Positions 52,492 through 60,739 of a stretch of DNA of 64,000 nucleotides are shown here, in pieces. Where the stretch lies: assembly GCF_018784445.1 (NCBI RefSeq), contig NZ_WQOH01000004.1, positions 186,001 to 250,000 on the forward strand. The letters are read 5' to 3'. The notes under the pieces were generated by a model that searched no databases, was not told the DNA's origin, and was given only the letters and a program-made list of their open reading frames with translations. Position 1 is the first letter of the stretch, and each line of letters begins with the position of its first letter. The translations under genes and the position numbers were made by a program. The stretch comes from Gemmiger formicilis (GTDB lineage: Bacteria; Bacillota; Clostridia; Oscillospirales; Ruminococcaceae).

Positions 52492-53517
52492 ATGCAGGAA
52501 AATCGTATCCGCATTGTGGATATCGCAGAGCGGCTGGGGCTGAGCACGGCCACAGTGTCCAACGTCATCCACGGCAAGACGTCCAAAATGTCACCGCGCA
52601 CGGCCCAGCGCGTCTGGCGGGAGCTGGAAGCTGTGGGCTATATCCCCGATATGGCGGGCGTCTGGCTGGCGCAGAAAAGCTCCCGCATCATCGGCGTGGT
52701 CGTCGACGACAGCCCCAAGTACGAGGGCAAAGTCCTGGAGGATGGCTTCGTTACAGCGTCGCTGAACGCACTCTCCCGCGAGGCAAACGAAAAGGGCTTC
52801 TTCTTGATGGTTAAAACCACCCGGACACTGGATGAGGTCCCGGCGTTTGCGTCGATGTGGCGGATGGAAGGGCTGATTCTGATGGGCTTCTGTGAGGCTG
52901 ACTATGCCGCACTGCGCCAGGCCATCCGCACGCCCATCGTCGTGTACGACGGCTATATGCAGGGCTGTCCGGGTGTGGTCAATCTCGTGATCGACCACGC
53001 CGACGGCGGGCGGCAGGCCGGGCAATACCTGAAAGCCGCAGGCCACACCCGGGCACTCTGCCTGGCAGACAACAATATCTGCATGGACAAGGAGCGAATG
53101 GACGGCTTTGCGGCGGCCTTTGGCCCCGACCGTGTGACCCGCTGGCAGGTTCCGGTGCAGGCCCGGCCCCGGCAGCAGTTTTATGAAGAAAATTTCGCAG
53201 CTCTGCGCACATCCGGCATCACGGCCATCTTCGCAGTGTCGGATTTTTACGCGCTGGAATGTATGCGCTTTTTGCAGGCCAAGGGGCTGCGGGTGCCGGG
53301 GGATATGGCCGTTGTTGGCTTTGACGACAGCGAGGCCAGCCGCACCGGATACCCGTCGCTGACGACGGTACGGCAGGACGCCGCGCTGCGGGCGGGCATT
53401 GCCGTCGCCAGCATTGAGGCCATGGGCCGCGGCCAGAGCTGCGCGGAAAAGATCGTACTGCCGGTCACATTGCTGCCGAGGGAGAGCACAGGAGGCGTAT
53501 CATGTCAAAATTTATAA
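52492..53517 (+). CDS. LacI-family transcriptional regulator
   Basis: 341 residues. N-terminal HTH IRIVDIAERLGLSTATVS and NVIHGKTSKMSPRTAQRV with the hinge following, then a periplasmic-binding-like effector domain ending VVGFDDSEASRTGYPSLTT. The 3' end overlaps the MATE gene by 16 bases. It may control the MATE exporter and the BMP transporter promoter (55027), which carries a LacI-like palindrome. Effector unknown. Confidence 0.93.
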   Translation: MQENRIRIVDIAERLGLSTATVSNVIHGKTSKMSPRTAQRVWRELEAVGYIPDMAGVWLAQKSSRIIGVVVDDSPKYEGKVLEDGFVTASLNALSREANEKGFFLMVKTTRTLDEVPAFASMWRMEGLILMGFCEADYAALRQAIRTPIVVYDGYMQGCPGVVNLVIDHADGGRQAGQYLKAAGHTRALCLADNNICMDKERMDGFAAAFGPDRVTRWQVPVQARPRQQFYEENFAALRTSGITAIFAVSDFYALECMRFLQAKGLRVPGDMAVVGFDDSEASRTGYPSLTTVRQDAALRAGIAVASIEAMGRGQSCAEKIVLPVTLLPRESTGGVSCQNL

Positions 53518-54860
53518 GGGAACTGGGCAAAATTGCTGTGCCGGTCACACTGCAAAGTATGCTGCAGGCGTCGTTTTCTATCGTGGACCAAATCATGATT
53601 GGCCAGCTGGGGGCAGTCAGCATCGCGGCTGTGGGGCTGGGCGGCAACTATTCGATGATTTTCAATGTAGTCAGCGGCTCGGTGGGCACGGTGGCGGGCA
53701 TTCTCATTGCCCAATTTCTCGGCGCAGGGGATAAAAAAGAGGCGTGGAGCAGCCTGACGCTGAGCACCGTGATAAGCCTGTGCCTGGCGGGGGTGTTCCT
53801 GGGCGTCTCGCTGGGGGCGACGGCGCAGATTCTGGGGCTGTACACAAAGGACGCTGCCATCATCGCCGAGGGATGCGTCTACTTTAAAATTATCGCGTTC
53901 TCCTTCGCGCCGATGGGCCTTTCCACGGTCTTGTCTGCCTGGCTGCGCTGCAGGGGGCACGCGAACATTCCCTTCGCGGCCAGCATCGGCGCGGTGCTTT
54001 CTAACGTGGTGCTGAACTATGTGCTGATTTTCGGCAAGCTGGGCCTGCCCGCCTGCGGGGTGCGCGGGGCGGCGATTGCCACGCTGGTGTCGCAGCTGGT
54101 AAATCTGGCGCTCATCGCGACGGGATTCCTACACTGTCTGCGGCAGGACGGCGAGCGGGTGCAGCCCTCGCTGCATTTTACCAAAATCACTCGGTGGGAC
54201 TATCTGGGCATGATCACGCCGATTCTGGTCAGCCAGTTTTTGTGGAGCCTGGGTCAGAACGTGGAATCCGCCGTGTATGGACACCTGGGCACGCAGAATC
54301 TGGCGGCCTACACGCTGACCTGCCCGATACAAAGCCTCATCGTCGGGGCGCTCAGCGGACTTTCCGCGGCGGCGGGCGTGCTGATCGGCAAGCGGCTGGG
54401 CCGCAAGGAGTACGACGCAGCCTACGGCGACGCCAAGAAGATCATGGTCACTGGGCTGGTGGGCGCGGCGGTGGTTTCATCACTGCTGGTCGGGCTGGCC
54501 GGGCAGTACGTGGGGCTGTACCGCGTGGAAGACGAAGTCCGCACCCTGGGCCATATGCTGCTGGTGGTGTTTGCGCTGTATGCGCCCATTAAAGTGGAAA
54601 ACATGATTTTGGGCGGCGGCATCCTGAAAAGCGGCGGCAACACCCGGATGGTCATGATCATCGACATAGCTGGCACCTGGGGCATCGGCATTCCGCTGTG
54701 CTTTTTTGCGGCCTATGTACTGCACTGGGGCATTGTGGGCGTGTACACGCTGCTGACGGCGGAGGAACTGTTCCGCCTTGTGGTGTCGCTGATGGTGTTC
54801 CGTAAGAGAAAGTGGATGGTGAGCTTGGCGAAAAAAGCAAAAACGCCAAAATATCCCTAG
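53502..54860 (+). CDS. MATE-family efflux transporter
   Basis: 452 residues, twelve TM helices in two six-helix halves. Pattern: KIAVPVTLQSMLQASFSIVD, QIMIGQLGAVSIAAVGLG in the first half and GILKSGGNTRMVMIIDI in the second. MATE proteins export drugs or metabolites with sodium or protons. ATG 53502 has GGAGG at 53491. It overlaps the LacI gene, which suggests joint control. Confidence 0.93.
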   Translation: MSKFIRELGKIAVPVTLQSMLQASFSIVDQIMIGQLGAVSIAAVGLGGNYSMIFNVVSGSVGTVAGILIAQFLGAGDKKEAWSSLTLSTVISLCLAGVFLGVSLGATAQILGLYTKDAAIIAEGCVYFKIIAFSFAPMGLSTVLSAWLRCRGHANIPFAASIGAVLSNVVLNYVLIFGKLGLPACGVRGAAIATLVSQLVNLALIATGFLHCLRQDGERVQPSLHFTKITRWDYLGMITPILVSQFLWSLGQNVESAVYGHLGTQNLAAYTLTCPIQSLIVGALSGLSAAAGVLIGKRLGRKEYDAAYGDAKKIMVTGLVGAAVVSSLLVGLAGQYVGLYRVEDEVRTLGHMLLVVFALYAPIKVENMILGGGILKSGGNTRMVMIIDIAGTWGIGIPLCFFAAYVLHWGIVGVYTLLTAEELFRLVVSLMVFRKRKWMVSLAKKAKTPKYP

Positions 54861-54896
54861 TATCGTAATAGTTCCGGTACTTATACAAAGCCCTCC

Positions 54897-54942
54897 AAAA
54901 GTCATACTTTTGCGCAAAAAAGTGTGACTTTTGCTTTTTTTT
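54897..54942 (+). terminator. terminator after the MATE gene
   Basis: AAAAGTCATACTTTT (54897-54911) pairs with 54918-54932 (one G-U), followed by GCTTTTTTTT. Confidence 0.9.
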
Positions 54943-55026
54943 GTTGTGCGTTCTGCCCGATGTTGTGTGCACGCAGGCAAAACATTTACCCTTTTCGCCA
55001 AACTTTTCACAAAAATTTAAAAATTA

Positions 55027-55055
55027 TTGCAAACGGTTTGTAAAGCGTCTACAAT
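55027..55055 (+). promoter_or_regulatory. promoter of the BMP transporter with LacI-like operator
   Basis: TTGCAA (55027-55032), 17-base spacer, TACAAT (55050-55055). The -35 is the left half of the palindrome TTGCAAACGGTTTGTAA (55027-55043). This resembles LacI/PurR-family sites (GCAAACG-like). Occupancy would block RNA polymerase. Confidence 0.75.
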
Positions 55056-55157
55056 GGGTCATGCAAGGTTACAAAATGCGTTGATTTCCGGCACGTTCCG
55101 ACAAAATGAAACGCATTTTTGCTATTTATGCACACACAACAGGGAGGAACAACACAC

Positions 55158-56489
55158 ATGAAGAAATTGATGGGTATTCTGCTGGCCACCTCTATGGTGT
55201 TCAGCCTGGCTGCCTGTGGTTCCACTGCAGACACCGCTGCAAGCACTGCCAGCACTGCCACTGCCTCTGCCGCTACTGCTGAGGGCAGCAGCGACAACCA
55301 GGCCCCCGACGTCAAGGTCGGTGCCATCATCCTGGGCGATGAGACCGAAGGTTACAGCGCCGCGCACATCAACGGCATCAAGGAAGCTGCCGCCGAGCTG
55401 GGCATGTCCGATGACCAGATCGTCTGGAAGTACAAGATCGCTGAGGGCGGCGTCACCGCCGACGCAGCCGAGGACCTTGTCGGCCAGGGCTGCAACCTGA
55501 TCATCTCCAACTCCTACGGCCATCAGACCTACATAGAGGAGGAAGCCGAGAAGTACCCTGACATCAACTTTGTGGCCATGACCGGCGACTTCGCCGCCAT
55601 CTCCGGCCTCGACAACTTCTACAACGCCTTCACCGCCGTCTACCAGAGCCGCTATGTCTCCGGTGTCGTCGCCGGCATGAAGGTCAAAGACCTGGTCGAG
55701 TCTGGCACGCTGACCCCCGAGACCCAGCCTGACAGCTTCACCGCTGACGGCAAGGTCAAGATCGGCTACGTGGGCGCTTACAACTACGCCGAGGTCGTCT
55801 CCGGCTACACCGCCTTCTTCCTGGGCGTCCAGAGCGTTTACCCCGATGTCCAGATGGAAGTCATGTACACCAACTCCTGGTTCGATATCGACAAGGAGGG
55901 CGCTGCCGCCGAGGCCCTGATCGCCAACGGTGCGGTCATCATCGGCCAGCACGCTGACTCTACCGGTGCCCCTGCCGCTACCCAGAAGCTGAAGGACTCC
56001 GGCAAGATCTGCTACTCCATCGGCTACAACATCGATATGCTTGCCACCGCCCCCACCGCTGCCCTGACCTCCGCGACGAACGTCTGGAAGGTCTACTACA
56101 AGGAGCTGTTCGAGGGTGCGCAGGCCGGCAGCATCCCGCAGGACTGGTGCAAGGGCTATGAGGATGGCGCTGTCGCCATCACCGACCTTGGCCCCGAAGT
56201 TGCCGACGGCACCGCCGAGAAGGTCGCCGAGGTTGAGGCTGCGCTGAAGGACGGCAGCCTGCATGTCTTCGACACCAGCAAGTTCACCGTCGACGGCGCG
56301 GAGGTCACCACCGCCCCCATCGACCTGACCTACTACGATTTCAGCACCGGTTCTCCTGTGGCTGTCTATCAGGGCGAGACCAAGGAGGCCATCTCCGACG
56401 GTTACTTCCACGAGGGTGAGCTGCGTGCAGCCCCGACCTTCTCCCTGCGCATCGACGGCATCATTGAGGATGCTGACCCTGTCGCCTGA
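55158..56489 (+). CDS. BMP-family ABC transporter lipoprotein
   Basis: 443 residues. Signal peptide ending LAAC (Cys20), Ser/Ala/Thr-rich linker, then the BMP/PnrA-like binding domain with VGAIILGDETEGYSAAHI, IISNSYGHQTY and IGQHADSTGAP. Members bind purine nucleosides outside the membrane. The two-ABC ATPase and two permeases follow after a repeat. Substrate (nucleoside) is inferred from the family. Confidence 0.93.
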   Translation: MKKLMGILLATSMVFSLAACGSTADTAASTASTATASAATAEGSSDNQAPDVKVGAIILGDETEGYSAAHINGIKEAAAELGMSDDQIVWKYKIAEGGVTADAAEDLVGQGCNLIISNSYGHQTYIEEEAEKYPDINFVAMTGDFAAISGLDNFYNAFTAVYQSRYVSGVVAGMKVKDLVESGTLTPETQPDSFTADGKVKIGYVGAYNYAEVVSGYTAFFLGVQSVYPDVQMEVMYTNSWFDIDKEGAAAEALIANGAVIIGQHADSTGAPAATQKLKDSGKICYSIGYNIDMLATAPTAALTSATNVWKVYYKELFEGAQAGSIPQDWCKGYEDGAVAITDLGPEVADGTAEKVAEVEAALKDGSLHVFDTSKFTVDGAEVTTAPIDLTYYDFSTGSPVAVYQGETKEAISDGYFHEGELRAAPTFSLRIDGIIEDADPVA

Positions 56490-56505
56490 TTCTGATTGAG
56501 TCATC

Positions 56506-56543
56506 AAGGGAAGACTGCGGTAGAAACGCAGCCTTCCCTTTTG
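56506..56543 (+). terminator. terminator-like hairpin after the BMP lipoprotein
   Basis: Stem 56506-56519 with 56527-56540 (one mismatch), then TTT. Partial read-through would give more lipoprotein than transporter. Confidence 0.8.
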
Positions 56544-56666
56544 GTGGTTATATCTGTCGTTGCAAATCCGCCCCTACGAAGATGTAAGGGTCGGCCTCCA
56601 CGATGCCCCGAACCGTTGGCCGCACCACAATCACAAAATTGTTCCTGCCTTGATTTTTTGAATCCC

Positions 56667-56762
56667 TGTAGGGGCGAGGCATGCCTCGCCCGCAGCGTGA
56701 CCGCGATTGCCCGCTTATGGGTGGCCGCGCAAGGCTGCGGGCCGGGCATGCCCGGCCCCTAC
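56667..56762 (+). repeat. family A repeats, CGAGGCATGCCTCG and GGGCATGCCC cores
   Basis: TGTAGGGGCGAGGCATGCCT with CGCCCGCAG, then a closing GGGCCGGGCATGCCCGGCCC and CTAC. Two different self-complementary cores in one unit. Between 56544 and 56666 only a stray CCGCCCCTAC end (56568-56577) was noted; no gene. Confidence 0.75.
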
Positions 56763-56791
56763 CTACTTGACTCTTGAAAGGAGCCTGCATA

Positions 56792-58333
56792 ATGGCGCAG
56801 AACGAATATGCTGTGCGCTTGGAGCACGTTACCAAAACCTTCGGCCCGGTCGTGGCCAACAAGGATGTCTCCCTGGGCGTGCGCCGCGGTGAAATTCTGG
56901 CCCTGCTGGGTGAAAACGGCAGCGGCAAGACCACGCTGATGAACATGATCGCCGGTATCTACTTCCCCGATGAGGGCGAAATCTACGTCGGAGACAAGGC
57001 CGTGACCATCCGCTCCCCGCGTGACGCGCTGGATCTGGGCATCGGCATGATCCACCAGCACTTTAAGCTCGTGGATGTGTTCTCCGCCACCGAAAATATC
57101 GCCCTGTCCATGGGCGGCGGCGAAAAATTCGACCTGAAAAAAGTCCACGACAAGGCCCGCGCCATCTGCGAAAAATATGAGTTCAACCTCGACCTTGACC
57201 AGAAGGTCTACGAGATGAGCGTCAGCCAGAAGCAGACGCTGGAGATCGTCAAGGTGCTCTACCGTGGCGCGGATATCCTGATTCTGGACGAACCCACGGC
57301 GGTTCTGACCCCGCAGGAGACCGAGAAGCTGTTCAGCGTCATCCGCAACATGAAGGCCGACGGCAAGGCAGTTATCATCATCACCCACAAGCTGCACGAG
57401 GTGCTGTCCATCAGTGACCGCGTTGCCATCCTGCGCAAGGGTACGTATGTGGGCGACATTGCCACCAGGGACGCCGACGAGGCCAAGCTGACCGAAATGA
57501 TGGTGGGCGAGAAAGTCGAGCTGAACATCGACCGCCCCGAGCCGGTCGACCCGGTCAAGCGGCTGGACATCCAGCATTTGACCGTGCACAGCGCCGAGGG
57601 TATCACCGTGCTGGACGACGCCTCCTTCCCGGTCTACGGCGGTGAGATTCTGGGCATTGCGGGCATTTCCGGCAACGGCCAGAAGGAGCTGCTGGAAGCC
57701 ATCGCGGGCCTGCAGCCCACCGAGAGCGGCGCGAGCATTGAGTACTACGCCCCCGAGGCCAGCGCCCCGGTGCAGCTCATCGGCAAAAGCCCCAAGGCCA
57801 TCCGCGAGGCGGGCATCCACCTCTCCTTCGTGCCGGAGGACCGCCTGGGCATGGGCCTGGTCGGTTCAATGGGCATGACCGACAACATGATGCTGAAAAG
57901 CTACGGCAAGGGACATTCGCCCATTGTCGACCGCAAGGCCCCGCACGACCTGGCCGAGACCATCAAAAAAGAACTGGGTGTTGTCACGCCCGATTTGAAC
58001 ACCCCCGTCTCCCGCCTGTCCGGCGGCAACGTGCAGAAGGTGCTGGTGGGCCGCGAACTGGCCGCCAACCCCATCGTATTGATGACCGCCTACGCGGTGC
58101 GCGGGCTGGATATCAACACGTCCTACACGATTTACCATCTGCTGAACGAGCAGAAAAAGCGCGGTGTGGCGGTCATTTATGTCGGCGAGGATCTGGACGT
58201 CCTGCTGGAACTGTGTGACCGTATCGTCGTGCTCTGCGGCGGCAAGGTCAACGGCATTCTCGACGGCCGCAAGACCACGAAGGAAGAGGTCGGTCTGCGT
58301 ATGACCAACCTGGTAAAGGAGGAGCAGGCATGA
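56792..58333 (+). CDS. BMP-type nucleoside ABC transporter, double ATPase
   Basis: 513 residues with two ABC domains. Domain 1 is complete: GENGSGKTT (40-48), MSVSQKQ as signature, ILILDEPTAVL. Domain 2 has a degenerate Walker A (ISGNGQKE) and a Walker B without Glu (IVLMTAYAVRGLD), but a full LSGGNVQK signature. This asymmetry is usual for RbsA/YufO-like proteins. Start ATG 56792 after AAAGGAG. Overlaps the permease by 4 bases. Confidence 0.93.
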   Translation: MAQNEYAVRLEHVTKTFGPVVANKDVSLGVRRGEILALLGENGSGKTTLMNMIAGIYFPDEGEIYVGDKAVTIRSPRDALDLGIGMIHQHFKLVDVFSATENIALSMGGGEKFDLKKVHDKARAICEKYEFNLDLDQKVYEMSVSQKQTLEIVKVLYRGADILILDEPTAVLTPQETEKLFSVIRNMKADGKAVIIITHKLHEVLSISDRVAILRKGTYVGDIATRDADEAKLTEMMVGEKVELNIDRPEPVDPVKRLDIQHLTVHSAEGITVLDDASFPVYGGEILGIAGISGNGQKELLEAIAGLQPTESGASIEYYAPEASAPVQLIGKSPKAIREAGIHLSFVPEDRLGMGLVGSMGMTDNMMLKSYGKGHSPIVDRKAPHDLAETIKKELGVVTPDLNTPVSRLSGGNVQKVLVGRELAANPIVLMTAYAVRGLDINTSYTIYHLLNEQKKRGVAVIYVGEDLDVLLELCDRIVVLCGGKVNGILDGRKTTKEEVGLRMTNLVKEEQA

Positions 58334-59433
58334 GTCAGACTGCCGCTGCGGCCCGCGAGCCGCTGCTGCGCATTGCCAAGCGCGAGGGGACTACGATGCC
58401 CCAGAAGATCGCTGTGCGTGCCATTGCCATTCTGCTGGCGCTGGTCGTCGATGCGCTGTTTATCTTTTTTGTCACCGGCCTGAACCCGCTGGCCGTCTAC
58501 GGCGTCATGTGGGGTGGCACCTTTGCCAACATGACCCGCTTCAGCTGGATGCTGCGCGATCTGTCCACGCTGCTCTGCGTCGGCATCGCGCTGGCCCCCG
58601 CGTTCAAGATGCGCTTCTGGAACTGCGGCGGCGAGGGTCAGATTCTGATTGGCGGCCTGACCGCCGCCCTTATCATGGTGTACCAGGGCAACAACCTGCC
58701 GCTGCCGCTGCTGTTTGCGGCCATGGCGCTGGGCAGCATTGCCGCCGGTGCGCTGTGGGGCTTCATCCCTGCGTGGTTCAAGTCCCGCTGGAACACGAAC
58801 GAGACGTTGTTTACCCTGATGATGAACTACGTGGCAACGTCGATCGTCGCCTGCATGACCAACATCATGCGCGGCCAGGCGTCCAGCCTTGGCACGCTGA
58901 ACAAGGCCACCAAGGCGGGCTGGTTCCCGGTCATTTTGGGCCAGCGCTATACGATCAACATCATCGTTGTCATTGTGCTGACCTTCGTCATGTACGCCTA
59001 CCTGCGCTTCTCCAAGCAGGGGTATGAAATTTCCGTCGTCGGTGAGAGCGAGAACACCGCGCGGTACGCGGGCATCAACGTCCGCCGCGTCACGGTGCGC
59101 ACGATGCTGATTTCCGGTGCCATCTGCGGCCTGTGCGGCTTCCTCATCGTCGCGGGCAAGGATCAGACGATTTCCACGGCCTCTGCCAATGGGCGCGGCT
59201 TCACGGCTATCATCGTGGCCTGGCTGGCAAAGTTCAACACCTTCTATATGGCGCTGATCTCCTTCCTGCTCGTGTTCCTGGAGCGCGGCGCGTCGGAGAT
59301 TGCGTCCGCCTACTCGCTGAACGAGTACGCTGCCGACATCATCACCGGCATCATCCTCTTCTTCATCCTCGGCAGTGAGTTCTTCATCAACTACCGCGTC
59401 ATCCCGCGCGGCGCACACAAGGAGGGCAAGTGA
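58330..59433 (+). CDS. BMP-type ABC transporter permease 1
   Basis: 367 residues, about nine TM helices. LGALYGVMWGG-like start and RFWNCGGEGQILIGG, and SVVGESENTARYAGI before the last helices, as in nucleoside-type (RbsC-like) permeases YufP/NupB. First 35 residues are hydrophilic. Second permease follows immediately. Confidence 0.92.
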   Translation: MSQTAAAAREPLLRIAKREGTTMPQKIAVRAIAILLALVVDALFIFFVTGLNPLAVYGVMWGGTFANMTRFSWMLRDLSTLLCVGIALAPAFKMRFWNCGGEGQILIGGLTAALIMVYQGNNLPLPLLFAAMALGSIAAGALWGFIPAWFKSRWNTNETLFTLMMNYVATSIVACMTNIMRGQASSLGTLNKATKAGWFPVILGQRYTINIIVVIVLTFVMYAYLRFSKQGYEISVVGESENTARYAGINVRRVTVRTMLISGAICGLCGFLIVAGKDQTISTASANGRGFTAIIVAWLAKFNTFYMALISFLLVFLERGASEIASAYSLNEYAADIITGIILFFILGSEFFINYRVIPRGAHKEGK

Positions 59434-59434
59434 T

Positions 59435-60427
59435 ATGCACAGCAGTTTGATTGCATGGATTTTACGCGCCATCCCCTTTGGTACAATTATCATGTACGGT
59501 GCGCTGGGCGAGACTGTGACCGAGAAATCTGGCAACCTGAACCTGGGCGTGCCGGGCATCATGTACCTGGGCGGCTTTGCCGGCTTTGCCAGCGCCTGGG
59601 CCTATGAGAACACCGCCGCCAACCCGAGCGGCGCGGTCAGCGTTGTCATTGCCCTGACCTGCGCTATTCTGGCATCCATGGCGGGCGGCCTGATTTACGC
59701 ATTCCTGACGATTTCCCTGCGCGCCAACCAGAACGTCACCGGCCTGGCGCTGACGACCTTCGGTATGGGCGTGGCGAACTTCTTCGGCGTGTTTATCTTA
59801 AACGGCGCCAGCTACTCCGCTGCCCCCATCGCCAACAAGGCATTCAGCGCCAAAATCCCGGTGCTGTCCACGTTGGGCGGCTTCGGGCAGGTCGTGTTCA
59901 GCTACGGGTTCCTCGTCTATGCCGCCATTGCACTGGCGATTGCGCTGCACTGGTTTTTGACCCGCACCCGCGCGGGCCTTAACCTGCGCGCCGTGGGTGA
60001 GAACCCCGCCACCGCAGATGCGGCGGGCATCAACGTTACGCTGTACAAGTACCTGGCAACCTGTATCGGCGCGGGCATCTGCGGCATTGGCGGCCTGTAC
60101 TACGTGCTGGACTACAACCAGGGCATCTGGGCCACCACCGGGCAGATCGAGGCGCTGGGCTGGCTGGCCGTGGCGCTGGTCATCTTCACGACCTGGAAAC
60201 CGCTGAACGCCATCTGGGGTGCGTACCTGTTCGGTATGCTCTACTGGCTGTATCAGTTCCTGCCAACGCTGCTGGGCATCACGATGGCAAGCCACATCAC
60301 CGACCTGGTGCAGATGCTGCCCTACGTCGTTACGATTGTGGTTTTGATTGTGGTATCCATGCGCAAGAAGAAAGAAAACCAGCCCCCGGCACACCTGGGC
60401 CTGGCCTATTTCCGCGAGGAGCGGTAA
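59435..60427 (+). CDS. BMP-type ABC transporter permease 2
   Basis: 330 residues, about nine TM helices. TVTEKSGNLNLGVPGIMYLGG matches the partner permease (YufQ/NupC type), with LRAVGENPATADAAGI at the coupling site. ATG 59435 follows GGAGGG; upstream in-frame codons are an artefact. The end of the nucleoside importer unit. Confidence 0.92.
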   Translation: MHSSLIAWILRAIPFGTIIMYGALGETVTEKSGNLNLGVPGIMYLGGFAGFASAWAYENTAANPSGAVSVVIALTCAILASMAGGLIYAFLTISLRANQNVTGLALTTFGMGVANFFGVFILNGASYSAAPIANKAFSAKIPVLSTLGGFGQVVFSYGFLVYAAIALAIALHWFLTRTRAGLNLRAVGENPATADAAGINVTLYKYLATCIGAGICGIGGLYYVLDYNQGIWATTGQIEALGWLAVALVIFTTWKPLNAIWGAYLFGMLYWLYQFLPTLLGITMASHITDLVQMLPYVVTIVVLIVVSMRKKKENQPPAHLGLAYFREER

Positions 60428-60449
60428 ACCCGGGCGAAAAAGGAGCGGG

Positions 60450-60535
60450 GTAGGGGCCGGACATGTCCGGCCCTCAGCTTGGCCCGAACTGTGCGGTATT
60501 CCATATGTTGCGGGCCGGGCATGCCCGGCCCCTAC
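60450..60535 (+). repeat. family A repeats, GGACATGTCC and GGGCATGCCC cores
   Basis: Unit GTAGGGGCCGGACATGTCC with GGCCCTCAG, then CGGGCCGGGCATGCCCGGCC and CCTAC. The two facing modules have different cores. Confidence 0.75.
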
Positions 60536-60550
60536 GGCACTAACAGGTTT

Positions 60551-60607
60551 TGTAGGAGGCGGCGTCCTCGACGCCCCGCAGGTCGATGCGGGCATCGACC
60601 CCTACCA
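60551..60607 (+). repeat. family A repeat, GGCGTCCTCGACGCC core
   Basis: TGTAGGAGGCGGCGTCCTCG with ACGCCCCGCAG, then GTCGATGCGGGCATCGACCC and CTACCA. Second hairpin is GGTCGATG/CATCGACC. Confidence 0.75.
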
Positions 60608-60622
60608 TAGCACGACTTATAC

Positions 60623-60656
60623 AGCGGCACACTTTCCCAAAGGTGTGCCGCTTTTT
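60623..60656 (+). terminator. terminator before the MacAB-like unit
   Basis: AGCGGCACACT (60623-60633) pairs with 60642-60652 (one G-U), followed by five T. Confidence 0.85.
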
Positions 60657-60739
60657 CATGCTTCTTTCATAGTTTAAACACATTTACCCTCTATACTAAA
60701 TTTTGTCAAAAAATCTCCACACACAGAAGGGAACCCGGT

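Noticed and set aside
3470-60607. CRISPR array
   Set aside because: The repeats are dispersed, palindromic and not evenly spaced; no cas gene is in the window.
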